Assembly (NCBI GenBank): GCA_020796225.1
Contig: CM036753.1
Span: forward strand, 68,997,865 to 69,061,864
DNA from: Arion vulgaris
Taxonomy: Eukaryota > Mollusca > Gastropoda > Stylommatophora > Arionidae
Direction of reading: 5' to 3'
DNA length: 64,000 nucleotides
In this document: piece after piece, positions 1-13,200 of the stretch
Layout: each line of letters starts with the position of its first letter
Numbering within the stretch: position 1 is the first letter of the stretch
Notes under the pieces: generated by a model
What the model saw: only the letters and a program-made list of their open reading frames with translations
What the model was told of the DNA's origin: nothing
Database searches by the model: none
Program-made: the position numbers and the translations under genes

Positions 1-636
1 AATGTATGCTGTCAAATTTTCTGATAGGACAGACACAAAACAGGTGTGCCATTTCAAAAGCAGCTTAGAAAGAACAACGTCACAGTCAAAGTTTTTGACA
101 AGATGATGAATATCAGTAAACTAAAAGCTATAGTAATTGCCAAACAAGCACAAAGCATCAATATTGTCACAGAAGATGTCATCACTAATCAAGTGCAGAT
201 ATCATATCATTACAAAGAAGACGCCTGCTGGGATACAAACATGAAATATGGGATTGCAATGACTAACCTAGACTTACCTTTAACAAGAAGCATAAATAAA
301 TATAATAAAAAAACAGCAGTAGAGAATTGTGGAATAGAGTAATAGCCATAAATATCTTGCTGGTTGCACTGTATAGCTTAAAAAACATGAACTCTGAACT
401 CTTTTTTTGGTTTGCTTTACATCAGCCACTTATTAAAACACTCATTGTGGTCTGTCTGTGATTTGCACTCTGATGAATGTAAGCTCTTTGTGCCATTTAG
501 GTGTTTACCAACAGATGGATGAGCACTTTCTGTGTCTGATGCTTTTTAGTCAAGTTTTCATCACTAACTTGAGGGGGAAAAACAACCTAGCCTAGAAGAG
601 TCCATCCAGTTAGGCGAGCTCACTTAGCTGTGAACA
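1..636 (+). other. Unrecognised upstream stretch with a 98-codon ORF
   Basis: An open frame runs from 46 to 342 (98 codons, lysine- and asparagine-rich, with a segment reading HYKEDACWDTNMKYGIAM). I do not recognise it. There is no obvious splice context and no repeat of it elsewhere in the window. It could be a fragment of a transposon ORF or a chance frame. The stretch 343-636 shows nothing beyond low-complexity T-rich sequence. Confidence 0.2.
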
Positions 637-777
637 TTGTGGTCAAAGTTTCACTGGGAGGTTGGGTTGCTAGTGTGTTATACGGATCATCAACAAGATA
701 CTAATTTTCATTTTGTTTCCTTTCTAAGAGAGACGAGTCAATCCCACCTATGCTGGATACATAAAATGCATTTAAAT

Positions 778-1148
778 ACATGCAAATATCCAGACTATTA
801 CCTGTACACAAGATTAGACAACAAATGTTGTTTGCCGACAGTATTGAAAAGCAAGACCCACAAGAGTAAAAGAGGACATTTGGAGACATCTTATTTGCAC
901 ATTCATGCAGTAAAATTTGGTTCAGACTTGAGGATACAGAAGAGGGATACAGGGCACAGTGGATGCAAATATGCAGACTATTCCTTGTACACAATATTAG
1001 ACAACAAATGTTGTTTGCTGACAGTATTGAAAAACAAGATCCATCAGAGAGAAAAAGACATTTGAAGACATCTTATTTACATATTGATGGAGGGAAATTT
1101 TGGTTCAGACTTAAGGATCTAAATAGAGAGAGATACAGGGCACAGTGG
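778..1148. repeat. Tandem duplication of a ~183-bp unit
   Basis: The block starting at about 778 (ATGCAAATATCCAGACTATT) returns at about 962 (ATGCAAATATGCAGACTATT) and both copies run to GGATACAGGGCACAGTGG or a close variant near 955 and 1146. The copies differ by scattered substitutions and small indels, so the duplication is not recent. Open frames cross it, but in different phases in the two copies, so coding function is unlikely. Confidence 0.75.
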
Positions 1149-1202
1149 ACAAACATGATCAAAAGATTCTATAACTAGTCTTTGTCATTTCTAGCCATAT
1201 TC

Positions 1203-1450
1203 TTCTTCGAACACTCCATATCGAGCACTTGTTAACCACTCAGTGTGATTTTTTATCTGAGCCTAAGAGCGATTGTACACTGTGCCAGTTATGCGTCTAT
1301 AAGTAGGCCAGCACATCTGATTTCTGCGATGCTTTTTATTTACTAGGTAGCTTCCCTAGGTCCTACACCAGTCGCCTCTTATGACATGCTTGGTAGGTCG
1401 CAGTGGTACTATTCTTTGCTTCCTTGTTGGCCCCCAGCACCACATGGGTG
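1203..1450 (-). repeat. Dispersed ~250-bp repeat family R1 (short non-autonomous element)
   Basis: Other copies lie at about 14288-14535, 29208-29455, 45205-45455, 49168-49415 and 56183-56370. The shared core reads, on the opposite strand, AGTACCACTGCGACCTACAA followed by GGCATGTCGTAAGAGG, and the family end carries GAA repeats (TTCTTCTTCG here). No open frame and no clear pol III boxes are seen, so the class is uncertain; a SINE or a non-autonomous LINE derivative are the main options. Confidence 0.75.
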
Positions 1451-1846
1451 AATTACTAACCATATGATGAAGATGATGATGATAATGATAATGTGCAGAC
1501 TTGATACCACTGACTTTGAGCATGAGCTCACCACTGTAATTAACTTTTGCAGGAAATCTGCGCCAAAATCTAATATCTACATGTACATTGTTTTTTTGCT
1601 GTTTAATTTATTTTGTATGATAATTTTGCTACTTCTCTATTCAAACCTTCTTAGTCATTGTTAACAATATGCGTAGTGGTCCTTTTTCTCCTTCACAGTA
1701 AGGGACCAACAACTGGATAGAATATTTTTGACCCACCTAATAAAACTTCAAGAAAATTGAACACACTCGTTATTTTTCCACCTACACTTGATGAATACCA
1801 ATATCATGTTGCTATATTAAACATATTTTTCCCTTTTTTCCAACAG

Positions 1847-1878
1847 GAAGACTCACCAGTACCGAACCGGTCAAGGAC
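1847..1878 (+). CDS. Candidate 32-nt upstream exon of sorbitol dehydrogenase
   Basis: A strong pyrimidine tract ending CCCTTTTTTCCAACAG is followed by 32 nt and then a consensus donor GTAAGT. In one frame it reads RLTSTEPVKD. Joined to the 4065 exon this would give EPVKD-VQLEMQQ, which resembles the family segment that precedes the GICGSD motif. The join requires the acceptor at 4063/4064 (CCAGAG) rather than the first AG. It may instead be a chance exon or belong to another transcript. Confidence 0.35.
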
Positions 1879-1904
1879 GTAAGTGTCAATAATTAAGAAT
1901 ATTA

Positions 1905-3630
1905 ACCCTTTCGCCCTGTATTATTTTGACCTCTGGACTCATTTATTTTGCTGTTCAAATTTAACATTCAATGTCAATTAGTTTAGTCCTTTATAACTCT
2001 TGTACTGTTTCTCTAAAGTATGACATGTTATATATTAAATTGTTGCTAATTGGATGTGGAATACATTAATGTAATAATATTTTACATCAGGTGATATACG
2101 TTTGAGAAAATTAGATTATTGTAGCATGACTATTTTGAAAAACGAAAAAGCATTAAAAATATTGTTATTCTCTGGTTTGTATTACATCTTAGTATTCATA
2201 GATGTTTCTAGAAGTAGTAGTTAAATGAAGATAATCCATGTGTGAACATATTCTATAAGTTTCATCTAACTAGGTGCAGTAGTTTTTATAATATTCACTT
2301 TTAGTGCGGACATGTCAATAAATGGAATGTGGAACGCCCATTCTTTAGATGCAATTATTACATTAGACTTACAACTATCGAAACTGCATTTCATAAACAA
2401 TCAAATGTCATTATTACCATCAATTAAATTTTCTTCATTACTATCACAAGTTATAATTTGATCTTATAGTACTCAAGATTACACTGTAAACATCGTCGGA
2501 AACATTAACGTTTAAAAAAAGTCTTGACTTGAACACAATAATACACTGCTTTCCCTCTTTCAAATCTTTGGTAAAAGGAGATAGTAATGTACCTACATAT
2601 ATGTACTTTCCGTTTCTGAAGATTTTTTTAACTTCAGTAAAGGGGTTCTGAAGATACATTCGTTTCCGTGAACAGACATCCAAAAGCCGATATATCGGTT
2701 CTGCGACATCATGAACATTACTCTGAACCGATATATCGGCTCTGCAGTCCCGTTGGTTAAGAAGTCAAACATAATGTTTGTCATAATGTTCACACAGTGA
2801 TGTAATTATGTATAGGTCATTTGTAGAAAGTTATTAAATCCAACAAATTTTCTTAAATCTGAGAATGGTTATGGTAAAGAAGAGCTAAATTGTCTCCACA
2901 TCATTGCCAGGGTGTTGCAGTTAGATGGTATTCAGTTGTGTCAGGAGAAAGAAAATATCAAAGTAAGATCCATAGGAGGTTCTGTGGTGTTTAGTTACTG
3001 TCCTCACCTCATGCTCTAAAATTACTAAGTTTGCATACAATATGGCTTGACTGGGCTATTCTTTTGTCATCGCTGATCACATGGTAGGTGAGTTTGAGTG
3101 TCTAGTCCTATCAAAGATATTGTAGCTGGCCTCATGCACAAGTCCTCCTCATTTTTCATCCCGGCTTGGAACCAGCATTGGGGGAGTTAATTTAAATATG
3201 AAAAGGGTAAATTTAATTCCTACCTAATCTTCTACCCAGATACAACCAAAAGAGTGGTCCTGAGCAAAAACAAAAGTACATGATGATATTAGATGTATGA
3301 GCCAAAAGATCCAGATGCCACAGTTTTGATGTAAACATAGTATAAAGTACTGTATGCTGTAATGGCTCAAATCGCACAAGATCATCACAAAGAGTAGTTT
3401 ATAAGTGTGTTTATAAGAAGGAAAGGTGCACAGTGAGAAAGTCCATTTAGTATCGCAGCAGTCTTTGTTCTTAGTTAGATGAAGACCCCCAAATCATGGA
3501 GATGAGAACTAGAAGTTATGACATTGCATTTAAGCATAATAATGAGTTTCAATCCAGTAACAGCATGATAAAAGAAGAAGAAAAATTGGGTTTCAGATAG
3601 CAAATTTTATAACATACTGCACTAGTGACT
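1905..3630. other. Non-coding stretch, mostly unique AT-rich sequence
   Basis: No exon with splice signals and homology was found. Two copies of the perfect 12-bp palindrome CCGATATATCGG sit at 2687-2698 and 2728-2739, and TTAACCCTTTCG at 1902 resembles the terminal repeat of the TTAA miniature elements found further on, but no convincing partner end was located. The region would be SORD upstream sequence or intron 1. Confidence 0.4.
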
Positions 3631-3699
3631 TTGTGCTGTGGAGATTCTGTTCAAGATCAGCTTGGACCAAAACTTTTCAGTGTGCACATGGTGTAAACA

Positions 3700-3905
3700 A
3701 CAAGAAACCCTGACTTTACTTCAGGGTCTTAAATTACAAGTACATCTGAAGTCAGAGTTAGGCCCGCCTGAATGGCTAGGAACACTGGTGAATTTTAAAT
3801 ATTGTTTTTGCCCACTATAAATTCAGGCATAGTCATGGCACCTAATATGACCGTCTGACTGACTTTTGCATGTAGGCTTGCTTTTCTTACCACCATTGTC
3901 CCTTG
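3700..3905 (-). repeat. Dispersed repeat F fragment
   Basis: The segment containing AAATTCAGGCATAGTCATGG and GACTGACTTTTGCATG matches diverged copies at about 11715-11885 and, inverted, at 26095-26270, and also the end of the GC-rich element near 42600-42680. It is therefore the terminal part of that larger unclassified element. The ORF crossing it has no support. Confidence 0.5.
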
Positions 3906-4064
3906 CTGTTCAGACAAGTATTATTCAGCATTATTTAATATTATTTTATTAATACATCTTTTTATTTATGTATATTCATATATGTGGGTTCTTAGAACAA
4001 TTAATATAATTCAAAAAAAAAATTAACTTTCAAGAATTCATGAATCATATAAAAATTTCCAGAG

Positions 4065-4227
4065 GTTCAACTGGAGATGCAGCAAGTAGGGATCTGTGGG
4101 TCTGATGTTCACTACTGGACTCATGGACGCATTGGGGACTTCATTGTTAAAGCGCCCATGGTACTGGGCCATGAGGCCAGTGCTGTGGTCAGTAAACTTG
4201 GACCAGGTGTTAAAAGTCTGAAAGTGG
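4065..4227 (+). CDS. SORD: SORD exon: catalytic zinc Cys and GHE motif
   Basis: Encodes [18 protein letters not shown] and continues to SLKVG, covering the catalytic Cys of GICGSD and the GHEAS zinc ligands. The acceptor TTTCCAGAG allows the exon to begin at 4063 or 4065; the choice depends on the phase of the preceding exon. The exon ends with one base of a Gly codon before GTAAGT. Confidence 0.95.
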
Positions 4228-7200
4228 GTAAGTAGATAAATTTAAAAGATAGATTTCTGAAATCTCTTCATAGTTCTATGAGCATAAATGAAATGAAGTA
4301 ATAAGTTGTCCATGCCAAAGGTGGACTACAGAAATAACGGAGGCAGGGAAAAACACCATGTATGAAACACACACACAAAAACCTGTTCTATAAATATTTA
4401 TAGAAACAGAAGGCTCAAAGACAATGATTGAAGTCACTAAAGAGGTCTAGGCTGACAAAAGTCAGTTTTACTTTGTACGAGGAAATGTAAGAGGAAATGA
4501 ATGAGCCGATAGGCTTGCAGGTACAACTGCTGAAAAAAATCCGGGAGAACAATAGGCGAGGCTGATATTCTGAATTCCCTAAGGGAGAGAGGGCGTGTAA
4601 ATGATTTAAGTAACGATAATGAATATACAACCCTAACCAGACTGCAAGAATACCAAGTCAAATGTGATCTAGCAAGACAAGAGCACTATTTTGGAAATCA
4701 AAGAAGAATAGTAAAGCGACATAGAACTTGTGTTGTTAGTTGCTACATGCTGCAAGACGTACTGAGGAGGAAATCGGATCATTTATAGACTTATTAGTTC
4801 GATGTGCAGTCATGATGTTCTGACAACTAAATTAAACTGTAAGACAAAAATGGATTAGAGAAAAGTAAGTAAAAAAATGATGATTGTCTAATCTAGTCAT
4901 TATGCGTACTTTGATAGCATAAATATGTTAAGTATTGTTTGTTAACTTTGAAATTACCAGAAATTTATCTTTCTATATTAAAAAAAAATACTAACATCAG
5001 GAAAGGATTTCTATTATGTATTCTTAAATATTAAAATGAAAAAGAAGGTCATATCTTGAATCAATAAACTCACAAAATTAAGTAAACAAATAAAGTGTAA
5101 CAAAATTTGTGCAGCCATAGTAGTTTTTATCTGGGAAGTAAAGGTGGCTGTCTTGATATTGACCATCTCACCCATTGTGCCACAAGTCTAACTCGGTATT
5201 CCCCAATAAACCCTTTGGTATGAAAACAGGTTATTTACTTTAAAATTTTATTTTTATTAGATATTATAATAATTATTAATGAATTTGAAGGATTCACATT
5301 GTTTTTGTGTGAATCATCCCATAGTTAGACCATTAATCATAACCTTCGAGCACCTCCATGTAGTGCGTTATGAAAACTGGCGACTTTTTAGGATTTGCCT
5401 TACCAACATCTAAGGATCAAGTAACTACACCAGAATGATTCGATTCTGTCATATGCCTTGTGCTACAACATGCTGAAATCACTCGCATTGCACTTTAAGC
5501 TGGGGGAACCCTGAGCTTTAGATTAATTCTCAACTTCTATCTAGCGAGCTGTACACAGAAAGATGTCAAAATGGATTTAGAACAGGTAGTAATGGTTTCT
5601 TGGGAAAGTTCAATACTAGGGCATATATTTTTAACCCTGCATATTTGAAGAGCCTGAAAGGATGATGAGGAAGGCACTATATTCATGTCTCATTTCCTTA
5701 TCTGATTTAGATTAAGAGCTAAGATGAAACAAAATATAAAGAGTCTGATAACTCATATTTACATAATGCAAAGTATCAATTTGACATGGAATGCAAATTA
5801 CTCAGCAGCACTAGCCCGTAACAATGAAAGCACAACTATTAATCCATTTTTTAATAATTCTTTTATCAGATATTCTAATTTAACTCTTTCCACGTGCAAT
5901 TATTTCCTCAATTTTTAAGCAGTTAATTCAAGGGAGGTTAAAAAAAAATGATCCCAACTACTCGTCAATAAATAAACATATATATATTATTATATACTAA
6001 ATTGAAGAAAACTGGACAACCCAATAGAATAACAAGGTTGAAAAGTAGTAGAAGTAAAACAGTAGAAGTAAAACTAGAAAGACTTCTTATGAGGGATGCA
6101 ACTCTATAGTGCAGTGTGCGGCTAATAGCGTGCAACGGACTTCCGCCGTGGCGCAGTGTGGCTAAAGCGTGAAAGAGTTAATCATGCTCACCCTTCAAAT
6201 TTCAGTTTTAATAATTTTTTGGAAATACTAATTCCTTTTTGGTTCACAGTTTCTTTAATTTTTAGCTACAATAGTTAAATCTTCAATAAATTATACCTAA
6301 ACAGCTGTAATTATATCACTCTTCTTCATCCTTCATCCCTCGGAAGGCATAGGTGGATAAACAAGGCCTTCCAAGTCCGCTTATCCAAGGCCATCTTTTC
6401 CAGATCTCTTCACTATCTTCCCATTTTCTTGCATTCCATCTCCAACCCATTTTCAAGTATTCCTGGGTTTTTCCTTCGTGTGGACATTCCAGGCGCCAAT
6501 CCTGGAGATCTTCCGGGTTGAAAGAAGGTGAGTCGCAGCCCGATTTCCTTTCAAATTTCATCGGGCCGCTTATGAGTCTCTTGTTACGGGGTCCTTCTTC
6601 TTCCTTGGGTGGTGAGCTATGAATTTTCTTGAGTGTGGTTTTTGTAGCTGTCTAATGTATTTTACGGGGTGGGGTTGCTAGCCCCATGCCCATCCTCCTT
6701 TGTTGCCTCTTACGATATGTGTGGCAGGTAACAGTGATTCTATTCTTTACACCCCTAATTTGGACCCCGGTAACCACTCAGATGAATTATATCATAGATT
6801 AGATATTAAATAAATTGCAACAGTCATAATTGTGTAATCTGTTCTTACAGGAGACAGAGTTGCCATAGAGCCAGGTGTTCCTTGTCGTGTATGCAATTAC
6901 TGCAAAGGAGGAAGATATAATTTGTGCCTTGACATGAAATTCTGTGCAACTCCTCCTTATCATGGAAATCTTGCTCGCTATTATGTCCATGATGCTGATT
7001 TTTGCTTCAAGTAAGAACTAAATCTATATTTGCCACAACATGTCTTTTGCTTCTTATGCATACAATTTCACACAAAAAACATGTACACTGAGAAAAACAA
7101 CAAAATGCAAATATAGGCAGACATTGTTACATTGCAGCATACATATTAAAACTTCAGTCAATTATTTTTTAGAGAAGAAAACCCATTATGCTTAGAAGTT

Positions 7201-10200
7201 GTACTTAATAATATGAGACAGTACAACACATACTTTTGGAATATCCTAGACTCAAGACAGAAGACATCGGTTACCAGAACAATGATTAAAAAGCAACCGT
7301 TTACGACACAAGTCAACAGTTAAAGAATAATTTAGGTTTCTGTACATGTCATTGGCTGTGAAAAGTGAATAATCATATCTAAATAATAAACATCATTTTA
7401 TGACAATGGACCAATGCATACAAGCCATGGATCACTACTGGATCAATGAATATTTTTGTTTTCTTTCGTTCTTATCAACCCAAGTTAATCACTCTGGAAT
7501 CTGTGTGGTTTGCACCAAGAACAAGAGTACATTCGGCTCTATTAAACTCCCACAGCATGTAGAACAGGCACATCTGAATTTCACCCAAAGTGTAGACGTA
7601 TTATCCAGCAGGACAAACATTTGTACATACAGATGACTGTAAGTTATTACTAACAGAAAAACCTAACTTTAAAGTAAAACACATAATCACAAAGTACTGT
7701 AGTTTTACAAATTGCAAAAAACAATGACAAAATACAGCAACGTTTCGACCAACAAGGCCTTTATCAAACAACGAACAACAGGAGTGGCAAATTAAAAAAT
7801 AAATATACGACCAAATACAAATGTTTCTAATGAAAATTTGGGAATAAAAACAAATAACGAAATAAATGTCACACAAAAACACACATAAAAACTAGAAATA
7901 GAACGGAAGAGAAACAATGAAAATCTAGTAAATATATAACTTGAATACATGCAACATATACCCATATAGTATAGATTACAAGGCATGGGAAGATAAAGTA
8001 CTAAGAAGCATAGGAATGTAATACGTTGAGCCCACGTGGTCGCAATGTACCATACAAAGAAATCAACCGATTCTCCAGAGCAAATCGACTGCGATCATCC
8101 GAGGAACATGATCGGATGGCTGTGACCTGGACATCGTGAGCTCCTAAATGGCCAGTATCATTGAAATGGGTGGCTACAGGGGTCACAGAGCATTGGCGTA
8201 TGTCGCACAAGTGTTGGGCGAATCGGTCACTGAATCGGTCTGGAGAATCGGTTGATTTCTTTGTATGGTACATTGCACCACGTGGCTCAACGATTACATT
8301 CCTATGCTTCTTAGTACTTTCTTCCCATGCCTTGTAATCTATATGGTATATGTTGCATGTATTCAAGTTATATATTTACTAGATTTTTCATTGTTTTTCT
8401 TCCGTTCTATTTCTAGTTTTATGTGTGTTTTTTGTGTTACATTTATTTTCGTTATTCGTTTTATTCCCAGATTTTCATTAGAAACGTTTGTATTTGGTCG
8501 TCCATTTTTTTTTTTAAATTTACCACTCCTGTTCTTTGCTTCATAAAGGCCTTGTTGGTCAAACGTGCTGTATTTTGTCATTGTTTTTGTAATTTGTAAA
8601 ACTACAGTACTTTGAGATTACATGTTTTGCCAATCAAATAGTTTTACTACAGTCTCATCTATTTTGTGAACTTTAAAGTACCACATCTGGAGTTATACTG
8701 TAGCATGGTATCAGATCTGATTGTGGTAGGAGGCCATCATAGCCGACTCATGCTACAAATCATTAAATAAGAAAAAGAACTTTGATGGCTTTCATTTTTG
8801 AAGCATGTGTTTTATTTATTCTTTCTTTATTAGACTTCCTGACCATGTCTCATTTGAGGAAGGCGCCTTACTAGAGCCTTTATCAGTGGGAGTCCATGCC
8901 ACAAACAGAGCTGGTGTTGGATTGGGAGACACTGTGTTAGTGTGTGGAGCAGGTGATAAAAAATTATTGTGAAGACAACCTTAATTGATCAACTAAATAT
9001 GTGTTTGTTTTTTAGATACCAAGGTCACTGTAATCTCTCCTAAAGCATGCAGTGACATAGGGATGTGAAGTGCTACATTTTTCAAGTTACTTAGATCAGA
9101 TAAGATGCCGTATCCAAGTCTAAAATTGACTGATAGGTTTCCAACATTTTCTTTCTCTTGTCTTAGTTCTGCATCTTGTAAAAATGCTCTTTGTCAATCA
9201 CATAATGCTCCCTCCAACTGATATCGTTGCTTTAGACCTGCCCTTTCCTAATAGTATGGTTTTATGTAAAGTGTTGTGTCTCTTTATTTGTCCAAATATT
9301 TAACATCTATTTTTTTTAAAAACATCTCAATAATTTTGTTAAATTTCAAATTTTTTTAACAGTTATTCTTTATTTGTTTATGTTTGATTATGACATCCAG
9401 TCTTTTTCCTTAATCAACGCAAGACTCAACTGTCAGTTATAGCATGCTGACAGATGGATATACTGAAGATGAAATCAAAGTACTTATGGGCTTGTTACTT
9501 GTACAGTGAGAATGATCTGAGGACTAACAGATATATAATTTGATTAGCATTTTCGATCATTATTATTAAAAAACAAAGATGGAGTTGGATTGAGCATGTA
9601 TGTCATATGCCAGTAGGTGGCATTGGTTAGGATACAGCAGATGGAAAATGTAGGCCTGGACATCCAAAGGAAACATAGAGAAGAATGGTGAATAGAGAGT
9701 TGAAAGGTTGGGGCTTGACATGGAAAACAATTAATAAAAATGACGCAGAAAGACAACAACAGGAATCTTTACTTTCCAGTGTTATTTTGTTACTCAGTTG
9801 AGACTGGGTTGACTCATAGTCATTCGTGGTTTGAAAAATCCCACCTCTAACTGGGTATCAAACTAAAACCACTTGTCTAGAAAGCAATTACACTAACCTC
9901 TGTTCTACCATAAGTAAAGGAACCATTTTTATACCACATGGTATATAGGGTAACATAGTGTTAGGCCCATATTTTCCATTGACCATCGGCACGCGATGGA
10001 TGATGTAGTCAACATCATGCCGGTCGCTTTTATTTCCCAGTGCTTTTCCTGGTACCCGAATGAGGCTGGGTTGACCTAAGAGCTGCTACGGTCTGAAAAA
10101 TGTCCATACCCACTGTATTTTTAACCCAGACCACTAACCTAAGAAGCGAGTTCACTAACAACTACGCTACTGCAGATCTCTTTTCTACCATGGCTGTCAG

Positions 10201-13200
10201 TAATATTTTAGAAACTTATTTGTTGCATGAAAAATGCTGAAAGTAGTGTATGTTAGTGGTGTTTCAGTTACTTGACATTGTTTATGATTATAAATGGCTG
10301 ATAAATTTGTTTCCAAATTGTGCAGGTCCTATTGGTTTGGTAAACATTCTTACAGCTAAAGCCAAAGGAGCATCCATTGTTTGTGTCACAGGTAGTGTCT
10401 TTCATATTAATGTGTTATCTTAGAGAAGTAGATAACCCCTCTTGTTGTTCAGGTACCACACTCTAATTTGTAAATGTAATGTTTGGTAATGTAACCTCAT
10501 ACACCTAATACATTGAAAGACAATAAATAAAATTATTCGGACATTTAAAGAGAATGGAATACAACCAACCACCAATAACAGCATACAATTAAAAAAAAAA
10601 AGAGCAGGTTATAGAACCAAGGGAAAACCGAGAAAAAGATGGATAGACATTATCAAGACTACAATAAATAAACATGGATATAACACAACAAGGGTGGCTC
10701 TTCTGGAATGCAAATTAAAGCTCCATGAATATGAGTGCCTACAGGAAGCAATACATCCATGTTGGTATGTATCAGACTGGATAGAGAGAATGCAGACAAG
10801 CAAACCCAGTGACCCTTCAGGCATTAATTTTTGAGAACTTGACAGGATGAAGGGGTTACTTACACAGACCAATCTGTGTTTTGGTTCATGCAGAGCTCAT
10901 GGGCTTTCTCTGCTCAGTTCAGAGGGGGTATTGTGAAGGAAGACATAAGTGGTTTTGCAGTGACTACAAGTAATTTGACTATGAAGATGATGACAGTAAC
11001 TAAAACAACTGCCTGACTGGAGTCGCAGACTTCTACCAAATTTCATGCTTCTCAGTGACTTGATGAGTATGCTAAGAAAGATCAAGATAAGCTGGGCTTG
11101 ATGTCAATGGTTGGAGTCTCTGAAAAGGTCTAGAGTGACAAAAATCAGTTCTATTAGGTAATCTACTCTTAATATAGTTTTTCAGAACTCTTGGTTCTCA
11201 AGTAATACTAAATTGGTTTCAGCTTTAAATTAACACTATCACGCACCTAAGAGCAAGGTGAGCCTATCATTTACACCTTTTGAAACCTGCCATGAGCTTT
11301 CTTTTTCTTAGAGATAAATGTTCTGGGTGACATTTTCATCCAGAACCCCAATTTTGCAGACACTGAAGATTGATTCTCTCTATTTGCAAACTTTGCTTGA
11401 TCTTTTGTTTTGGTATGTATCACAAACAAACAACAAATGTCAAAATGTTGACCAGAACATCTATTTCCATATTCTTCTGTATGCACAATAGTTTTTCATT
11501 TCAATGTGGATTTGCAGTGGAATCTTTTTAACAGTTTCAGTGGGATTGGTTGACCATCATCATTGCACTTTGTTGAGTAACTGTGTGCTGCGATCCCTTT
11601 CTCAGCGGCAGTGGACAAACTCTGTAGCACCGGCGCATAAAGTGCAATAAGATATCAAAATGAATAAAATACTGTAATCTCACGTTTGTAGATTGCAAAA
11701 CTTTGAGTGGGAATTCTGCATAAGAACAAAACTGGTATCATATCTGTTTTAAAACCTCGTTCACCCACTATGAACTCAGACGTAGTCAAGGCACCTCTGA
11801 CTGATTTCTGCATGAAGGTTTGCTTTACCTATCATCAGTGTCCCTCACCATTCAGGCGAGCTTTACTCCGACTTCAGAGGTTGGTGCTGTATGCAAGGGA
11901 TGGCAAAATTTGAACATACATGACATTCTAAGACACCATCCATTCCAAGACGTACTGTAGTTTTAGAGATGCTGTATCGGGTAAAAACAATGTGTCTTAG
12001 AATAAATTAGAGTATTACCATACATTGAAAAGATATACACTCATTTGTTAATGTGGGTAGACACTATTGTTTTGAACAACTATGTTATTTCAGTATGGAC
12101 AAATGAGTGTTTTTGCAAATATCTTTAATTTATAATAAACTTTGAACTCAGGAGCGCTACATTCTGTGTTATTGGTAGATTTTTATTATTAATCTTGTAT
12201 CATTCTTTCTGCAGACATTGATGATGCACGACTCAAGCTGGCAAAAGAGATTGGTGCTGACTTTGTGGTGAAAGTGACCAGTAGGGACTCACTAGTCACG
12301 GCTCGAGCAATAGAGGAAACATTGGGCAACAAAGCAGACATTAGCATAGAGTGTAGTGGTGCTGCTCCAAGTATCCAAACAGCAATCTATGTAAGTATAG
12401 AGATTTCAGATCTGGAACTGATTTAGTCCTTTTTTCTTTTTAAAGCTCTACGGCACATAGGACCACTAATCATCATTGCATTGAAATACTGACACTTGCA
12501 AAGTTCCGGATTAATGTTTTTGAGAGAGGAAGGAAAATATGAATCCACATTGATATCTTTTGGGGTAAGGGAAGCTATTAGGCATATTAGGAAGATGTCC
12601 AACAAATGTAAATGAACCGTTTTGGTGGCCATATGACAGTTGTATAAGTCTTTGCGTCTGGATAGCTTTGAAGAGATATATATTTCGGTAGTTGACAATA
12701 GTGGGCATGATGTTGGGAAAATCATAATTTTAGATATCAGACTCAATATCAGAAAGTAAGCAGACAAAGACCATTTGAAAAGCATATTAGGAATTGTGCA
12801 TTTAGTCGAACACACAGTCTTGCTAGGCAGGACTGGGAGACAGTCAAACTATGGGGAACCAGTTGTTAAAAGCAGTAGAGACATTAGTAGAAAATCAAAT
12901 TTTAGAGAAAAAACTGATACTAGATTGAAAATTAGAGATAGGGATGCCGATAGCGAAGTTGATAAAAATTCAATTAGATTTCCAGTATGTAAGTAAAATG
13001 GATACCGTTTCACCAGTTTAACAACATTACGATTTGAGTATATGAGCTATGAGATGAATATTACAATTTCTTTAAAGTCCAAGTATTGTTAATTTCTTTT
13101 ATTGAAAGAGTATTTATCTTTATTTCATACTATTTGTATTTTGACTAATGTACTACTGTTCTAAATTCATCAACTGATGTTATAATTATCATCATCAGTA

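Noticed and set aside
1902..2760. A fourth TTAA element between TTAACCCTTTCG (1902) and GTTGGTTAA (2760)
   Set aside because: Only about six terminal bases pair, which is within chance for AT-rich sequence.
6316..6622. Opposed ORFs of 81 and 89 codons
   Set aside because: The sequence is dispersed repeat E, recurring at 59345-59570 without the open frames.
12423..12815. A 130-codon minus-strand gene in a SORD intron
   Set aside because: No homology, no splice or start context, and a competing frame on the other strand.
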